Of a DNA stretch of 64,000 nt, positions 60,171-64,000 are shown piece after piece (the stretch's first letter is position 1; each line of letters begins with the position of its first letter). The notes under the pieces are model-generated. The model was not told the DNA's origin. It made no database searches and saw only the letters and a list, made by a program, of their open reading frames with translations. Source of the DNA: Neptunicella plasticusilytica (GTDB taxonomy: Bacteria; Pseudomonadota; Gammaproteobacteria; Enterobacterales; Alteromonadaceae); NCBI RefSeq assembly GCF_047922965.1, contig NZ_CP150481.1, forward strand, positions 2,356,001 through 2,420,000, given 5' to 3'. A program made the position numbers and the translations under genes.

Positions 60171-61496
60171 TTGCAATTCAGTGACCTGCCACTAGACCAT
60201 CGGATCCTTAACTTTCTCAACCGTAAAGGCTTTGCCGATGCAACTGAAATACAAAGTCTGGCCATCCCCCACGCTTTAATCGGCAAAGATCTGATTGCCT
60301 CATCCAAAACAGGTTCGGGTAAAACCTTGGCTTTTCTGATCCCGGCCTTGCAACGGGTATTAAAAACTAAAGCATTAAGCCAACGCGATCCCCGCGTGCT
60401 GGTCCTGGCCCCGACCCGGGAACTGGCCAAGCAGGTGTTTTTACAACTGCGCGCGATGATTGAAGGGTTGCCGCTAAAAGCCGCGTTAATTCTGGGTGGT
60501 GAAAATTTCAACGATCAGGTCAAGACCTTGCGCCGTCATCCCCAGTTTGTGGTGGGTACCGCCGGACGTATTGCCGATCATGTCAAGGATCGTTCATTGT
60601 TTCTCAATGGTCTGGAACTGTTGATTATGGACGAAGCTGATCGCATGCTGGATCTGGGCTTTGCAGAAGAACTCAAAGCCATTAATCGTATGGCTGACCA
60701 TCGTAAACGTCAGTCGTTAATGTTTTCAGCCACTATGGATAATACCGAGCTTCATTACCTGACCAAAACCCTGCTCAAGGCACCACAACGGATCAGTATT
60801 GGTGAAGCCAATGCCCCGCACCAGGACATTGAGCAACGCTTCTACCTGTCCGATCATATCGAGCACAAAGAGCAGCTGTTAAAAGCCTTGTTGGCGCAAA
60901 CACCTTTCCAGCAAGTTATCCTGTTTACCGCAACTCGCGTAGATAGCGAACGGTTGGCCAAACTATTGCAGGAATGGGGACATAAAAGTGTTGGTCTGAG
61001 CGGTGAACTCAGTCAGTCACAACGCAGCAACATTATGAATGAATTCAGTCGTGGCCATCATCAAATTCTGGTCACCACCGATGTGGCCTCCAGAGGACTG
61101 GATTTACTGCATGTGTCACTGGTGATTAACTTTGATCTGCCCAAGCTGGCAGACGAATACGTACATCGTATCGGCAGAACAGGAAGAGCCGGTAATAAAG
61201 GCACGGCAATGTCTTTGGTTGGTCCTAAAGACTGGCGCAGTTTTATGGCAATCAAGACCTTTTTGCAGCAACACATTGAGTTTAGCCAAGTGGACGGATT
61301 AGCGGCCAAATTCAAGGGTTTGGCACCGGCTAAAAGCCTGAATCCCAAACATAAACCGGGCAAAAACGCCCCGGTTAAAGCCCCGCGTTCCAAAAATAAA
61401 CCGGTTAAACGGATAAAATCCGCTCAGGGAGTTGATGTCGGAGATGCGCCAATGCTAAGAAAGAAGACCAAACTAATCGATAGAGATGAAGACTAA
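60171..61496 (+). CDS. DEAD-box ATP-dependent RNA helicase
   Basis: RNA helicase of 441 residues acting in RNA remodelling or ribosome assembly. Motifs appear in order: Q-motif region (GFADATEIQSLAIP), Walker A SSKTGSGKT, APTRELAKQV, TAGR, DEAD (MDEADRM), SAT (FSATMD), then in domain 2 VTTDVASRGLD and HRIGRTGRAG. The C-terminal 60 residues are Lys/Pro-rich and basic (KPGKNAPVKAPRSKNKP), an RNA-binding tail. It resembles SrmB-like helicases but cannot be assigned to one subgroup with confidence. I start at the TTG at 60171 because the helicase core begins there (LQFSDLPL); an upstream in-frame start at 60132 adds an atypical segment. Confidence 0.9.
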   Translation: MQFSDLPLDHRILNFLNRKGFADATEIQSLAIPHALIGKDLIASSKTGSGKTLAFLIPALQRVLKTKALSQRDPRVLVLAPTRELAKQVFLQLRAMIEGLPLKAALILGGENFNDQVKTLRRHPQFVVGTAGRIADHVKDRSLFLNGLELLIMDEADRMLDLGFAEELKAINRMADHRKRQSLMFSATMDNTELHYLTKTLLKAPQRISIGEANAPHQDIEQRFYLSDHIEHKEQLLKALLAQTPFQQVILFTATRVDSERLAKLLQEWGHKSVGLSGELSQSQRSNIMNEFSRGHHQILVTTDVASRGLDLLHVSLVINFDLPKLADEYVHRIGRTGRAGNKGTAMSLVGPKDWRSFMAIKTFLQQHIEFSQVDGLAAKFKGLAPAKSLNPKHKPGKNAPVKAPRSKNKPVKRIKSAQGVDVGDAPMLRKKTKLIDRDED

Positions 61497-61568
61497 AGAT
61501 ATGAATCTTTTCGATTTCACCCAGTCCTATGGATGTTAACTGTTAATATTATGGAAGCCTCAACTGGT

Positions 61569-64000
61569 ATGCTGTCATTCAAGCCACGTTTTATCATTCG
61601 CGTTATCCCCTTCGTCCTGATGTTGTTAGTTTGTCCATTAACCAACGCCCAACAGCGAGACACTAAAGTTATTGATGCGGTAGTCAATATACATGTCAAT
61701 CAGGTGCGCGCCTGGGATGACAGTTACAATAACGCGAGCCAGGGAACCGGATTTGTTATTGATAGCGAACAGGGACTGATCCTGACCAATAAACATATTG
61801 TCGAGACCGGTCCGGTTGTTGCCTATGCAGAATTTTCCAATAAGAAACAGATTGAACTGATCCCCATATACCGTGACCCGGTACATGACTTCGGCTTATT
61901 CAAATATGATCCCAAGCAGCTGGACGGATTAAAAATTTCGGCGATTCCGCTGAGTAATAAAGCCAGTGTCGGCACCCCTATTCGCTTGTATGGCAATGAT
62001 GGGGGCGAAGATCTGTCCATCATAGAAGGTGTGCTGTCACGCATTGACCGACCTGCTCCGGATTACCGCAACACTAATACCGATTTTAATACCTTTTATT
62101 TTCAGGCGGCACTGGGCAGCAGTGGTGGTTCGTCCGGATCACCGATATTAAACAGCGACAACGAAGCCATTGCGATCAACGCTGGAGCCCGGCGTGATGC
62201 CGATACCGCTTTTTTCCTGCCCATGGAGATGGTGATGCCAACAGTGGAAAAACTGCGGCATCACCAAGCAGTCAAGCGCGGTACCTTGCAAACCGAATTC
62301 ACCCACACTCCCTTTAACCGGTTAAGAACACTAGGTCTGGCCGAAGATAAAATTGTCCAGGAACTAAAACACTCGCCCGGCGCTACCGGCAAACTGGTGG
62401 TCAGTCATGTATTACCCAAGGGCCCCGGCGACGGTGTTTTTGAGCCGGGCGATATTCTGCTCAGTATCAACAACCAGCCGATTAACAATTTTTTTGAACT
62501 GGAATCCTTGTTCAACCAGCAGGTGGGTAACAAAATTGATTTGTTATATTACCGCAACGGCAAAGAACTGGTTAAAACACTGGTCGTGGATGATTTATTT
62601 GCGCTGACGCCGGATGAGTATATTGAATATGGTAAAGCCAATATTATTCCGGTCGGGATTAACCTCGCGCGGCTATTCAATATCCCGATTCACGGATTAA
62701 CCCTGGTGGATGCCGGTCCGTTATTCGGTAGTCAAAATATCAAGCGCTTCGCGCTAATTGAAGAAATCAACAACCAGCCAATTAACACCCTGGATGATTT
62801 GGAAAAAGAATTAAGCGAAATCGGCATCGGTGCACGATTTAGTGTGCGTTATCGTTATCCTTTTGATATTGCCCAGCAGCAGTATAAGCAGCTAACCGAT
62901 TACACCGACTGGTTTGATAACAGCCGCTGTAAAAATATCGCCGGCCAACGTCATTGGCAGTGCAAGCCACTGATCAAGAAAAATACCGCCAACGGCAAGC
63001 ATAACTTCAGCTCCAATAAGGTTGTCACCTCGCCAATTGTCGATATCAGCGTATTCCGGCCAGTACTTGTCAATAGTCAGAATGATGTTAACCGGCGTGG
63101 TCAAGGCGCAATTATTGATAAAGATGCTGGACTGGTACTGACCGATAAATCAGTGATCGACAGCTCACTTGCGGTCATCAATATTACCTTCAATAATGGG
63201 GTCAGCAACTCGGGCAAAGTACTTGCTATCCATCCTTATCTTAATCTGGCCATGATCCAGACCGATTTGTCCGGCGTAAAATTCAGCCCCTCGATTTTGC
63301 CTAAACTGCAATCGATTCAGCCCGATACCAGCGAGCGCTATCAATTTATCGGCAAATCGTCGATGCTGGACTTTAAGGTCAATGCCTCGGCACTGTGGCC
63401 AATAGTAATAGGAAACGAGAGCTTTCATGACAGCTTCGAGTTTGCCCCGCTACCCGATGTATACGGGCTTTACCTGAATAACAAAAACCAGATTTCCGCT
63501 GTCAACACCAACTATATTTACGATAAATCATCGATGAACGACATAATTCCTGCCCGGCTGGTGCTGGATTTCGTCAACACCGTCAAGCAGGATAAAGACG
63601 GGATGTATATGCTGGAGAGTGATTTTAATTACATCAGCTATGCCGAAGCGCTTGAGTTGGGTATGGAAGGCATTGATGTCACCAATACCGATCGGGTACT
63701 GAGTGTATACAGTGTCGAGTCGCTGGGCGACAACGCATTAATGCCGGGTGATATTGTGCTAAAAGTGAATAACCAGCCCGTCTCGGCCATCAACCAGTTA
63801 TACCAGCAGGTCAAACAGCCGCTGTTTGATATGGATATTCTGCGCAACGGTAAACCCCAGTCGATTAAGGCCAGTGCCCGATTCAAAGACTTCAATACCT
63901 TCCATGATGTTATTTTCTGGGGGGGAGCCATCATCCATAAAATGAATGACAAGGTCTACCTGCCCGACGGCCCGGCTGAAGGTTGCTTGCGTATCAGCGT
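61569..64000 (+). CDS. Exported two-domain HtrA-like serine protease with PDZ domains (Nma111-like), 3' end missing
   Basis: The open frame runs from here to the window edge (810 codons, unfinished). From the ATG at 61569 there is a signal peptide (MLSFKPRFIIRVIPFVLMLL, then ending TNA). Other in-frame ATGs at 61533 and 61551 would lengthen its N-region. Protease domain 1 has the full triad: His76 (TNKHIV), Asp107 (HDFGLF) and Ser189 in GGSSGSP. Two PDZ-like regions follow (about 275-345 and 370-435). A second protease-like domain starts near residue 500; at its histidine position it has Ser528 (TDKSVI), so it is inactive. A further PDZ region lies near 710-770. This active-plus-pseudo duplication is the architecture of yeast Nma111. 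The frame is the same as the helicase's, after its stop. Confidence 0.88.
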   Translation, partial: MLSFKPRFIIRVIPFVLMLLVCPLTNAQQRDTKVIDAVVNIHVNQVRAWDDSYNNASQGTGFVIDSEQGLILTNKHIVETGPVVAYAEFSNKKQIELIPIYRDPVHDFGLFKYDPKQLDGLKISAIPLSNKASVGTPIRLYGNDGGEDLSIIEGVLSRIDRPAPDYRNTNTDFNTFYFQAALGSSGGSSGSPILNSDNEAIAINAGARRDADTAFFLPMEMVMPTVEKLRHHQAVKRGTLQTEFTHTPFNRLRTLGLAEDKIVQELKHSPGATGKLVVSHVLPKGPGDGVFEPGDILLSINNQPINNFFELESLFNQQVGNKIDLLYYRNGKELVKTLVVDDLFALTPDEYIEYGKANIIPVGINLARLFNIPIHGLTLVDAGPLFGSQNIKRFALIEEINNQPINTLDDLEKELSEIGIGARFSVRYRYPFDIAQQQYKQLTDYTDWFDNSRCKNIAGQRHWQCKPLIKKNTANGKHNFSSNKVVTSPIVDISVFRPVLVNSQNDVNRRGQGAIIDKDAGLVLTDKSVIDSSLAVINITFNNGVSNSGKVLAIHPYLNLAMIQTDLSGVKFSPSILPKLQSIQPDTSERYQFIGKSSMLDFKVNASALWPIVIGNESFHDSFEFAPLPDVYGLYLNNKNQISAVNTNYIYDKSSMNDIIPARLVLDFVNTVKQDKDGMYMLESDFNYISYAEALELGMEGIDVTNTDRVLSVYSVESLGDNALMPGDIVLKVNNQPVSAINQLYQQVKQPLFDMDILRNGKPQSIKASARFKDFNTFHDVIFWGGAIIHKMNDKVYLPDGPAEGCLRIS

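Noticed and set aside
1..64000. CRISPR arrays, insertion sequences, prophage or integrase genes, defence systems
   Set aside because: No regularly spaced direct repeats, transposase, integrase, phage structural or restriction/toxin genes are recognisable in any frame.

Overview
The window is chromosomal DNA from a Gram-negative gammaproteobacterium, most likely a marine member of the Alteromonadales. The evidence is gene content and synteny: the bioA/bioBFCD divergon, yffB-dapE, ybfF-DUF2788-fldA, ppsR, fadH and a TonB-receptor locus with its own ECF sigma factor. Genes are tightly packed on both strands. There is no insertion sequence, prophage, CRISPR array, rRNA or complete tRNA gene, and no gene-free stretch over 300 bases. 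The longest gap, 24536-24831, is full of dyad symmetries.

Layout. 1-6010: ppsR (5' end outside the window), a DUF2461 gene, class II DAHP synthase, an LMW-phosphatase-btuC-btuD operon and a LysR regulator. 6118-8741: EamA exporter, htpX, pepE. 8778-13895: the complete biotin locus, bioBFCD leftward and bioA rightward, with a BirA-type operator between them. 13898-18361: small membrane protein, asnS, nitroreductase, DoxX, a 59-aa protein and a lipoprotein resembling solute-binding proteins. 18423-23239: metal-type RND pump and adaptor plus a His/Cys-rich small protein, without an outer-membrane factor. 23306-25602: diguanylate cyclase, then an SRPBCC-ArsR pair behind a dyad-rich leader. 25599-28967: MFS-tautomerase-SDR genes divergent from a LysR gene. 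28971-35443: fadH, sppA, ansA and a Bcr/CflA exporter.

35533-43012 is the most system-like part: ECF sigma, FecR anti-sigma, a TonB-dependent receptor with an N-terminal signalling domain, an exported M14 carboxypeptidase resembling cytosolic carboxypeptidases, and an exported M20 amidohydrolase resembling AbgB. The same promoter-like pattern (GAGG-N16-CGTATAGCAA) precedes both the sigma gene and the receptor gene. This suggests a self-inducing import and hydrolysis system for a peptide-like or amidated amino-acid substrate.

43021-47702 (leftward) is a compact five-gene operon: exported cupredoxin-like protein, membrane GGDEF-EAL protein, DUF3034 protein, lipoprotein truncated globin and exported DUF192 protein. 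It looks like an envelope redox/gas-linked c-di-GMP module. 47968-56503 holds a patatin-like protein, a frameshifted glyoxalase-family gene, a IIA(Glc)-like protein lacking the phospho-acceptor histidine, yffB-dapE, a tRNA T-arm fragment, small membrane proteins, a GcvA-like regulator, YbjQ, HIT, an AstE-like enzyme and a second GGDEF-EAL protein. 56630-64000 has pgm, ybfF, a DUF2788 gene, fldA, a DEAD-box helicase and a large two-domain HtrA-like protease that runs off the right edge. seqA, often found between pgm and ybfF, is absent there.

Three c-di-GMP proteins, five LysR/ArsR-type regulators and one ECF circuit lie in 64 kb, so signalling genes are dense although the rest is mostly core metabolism.
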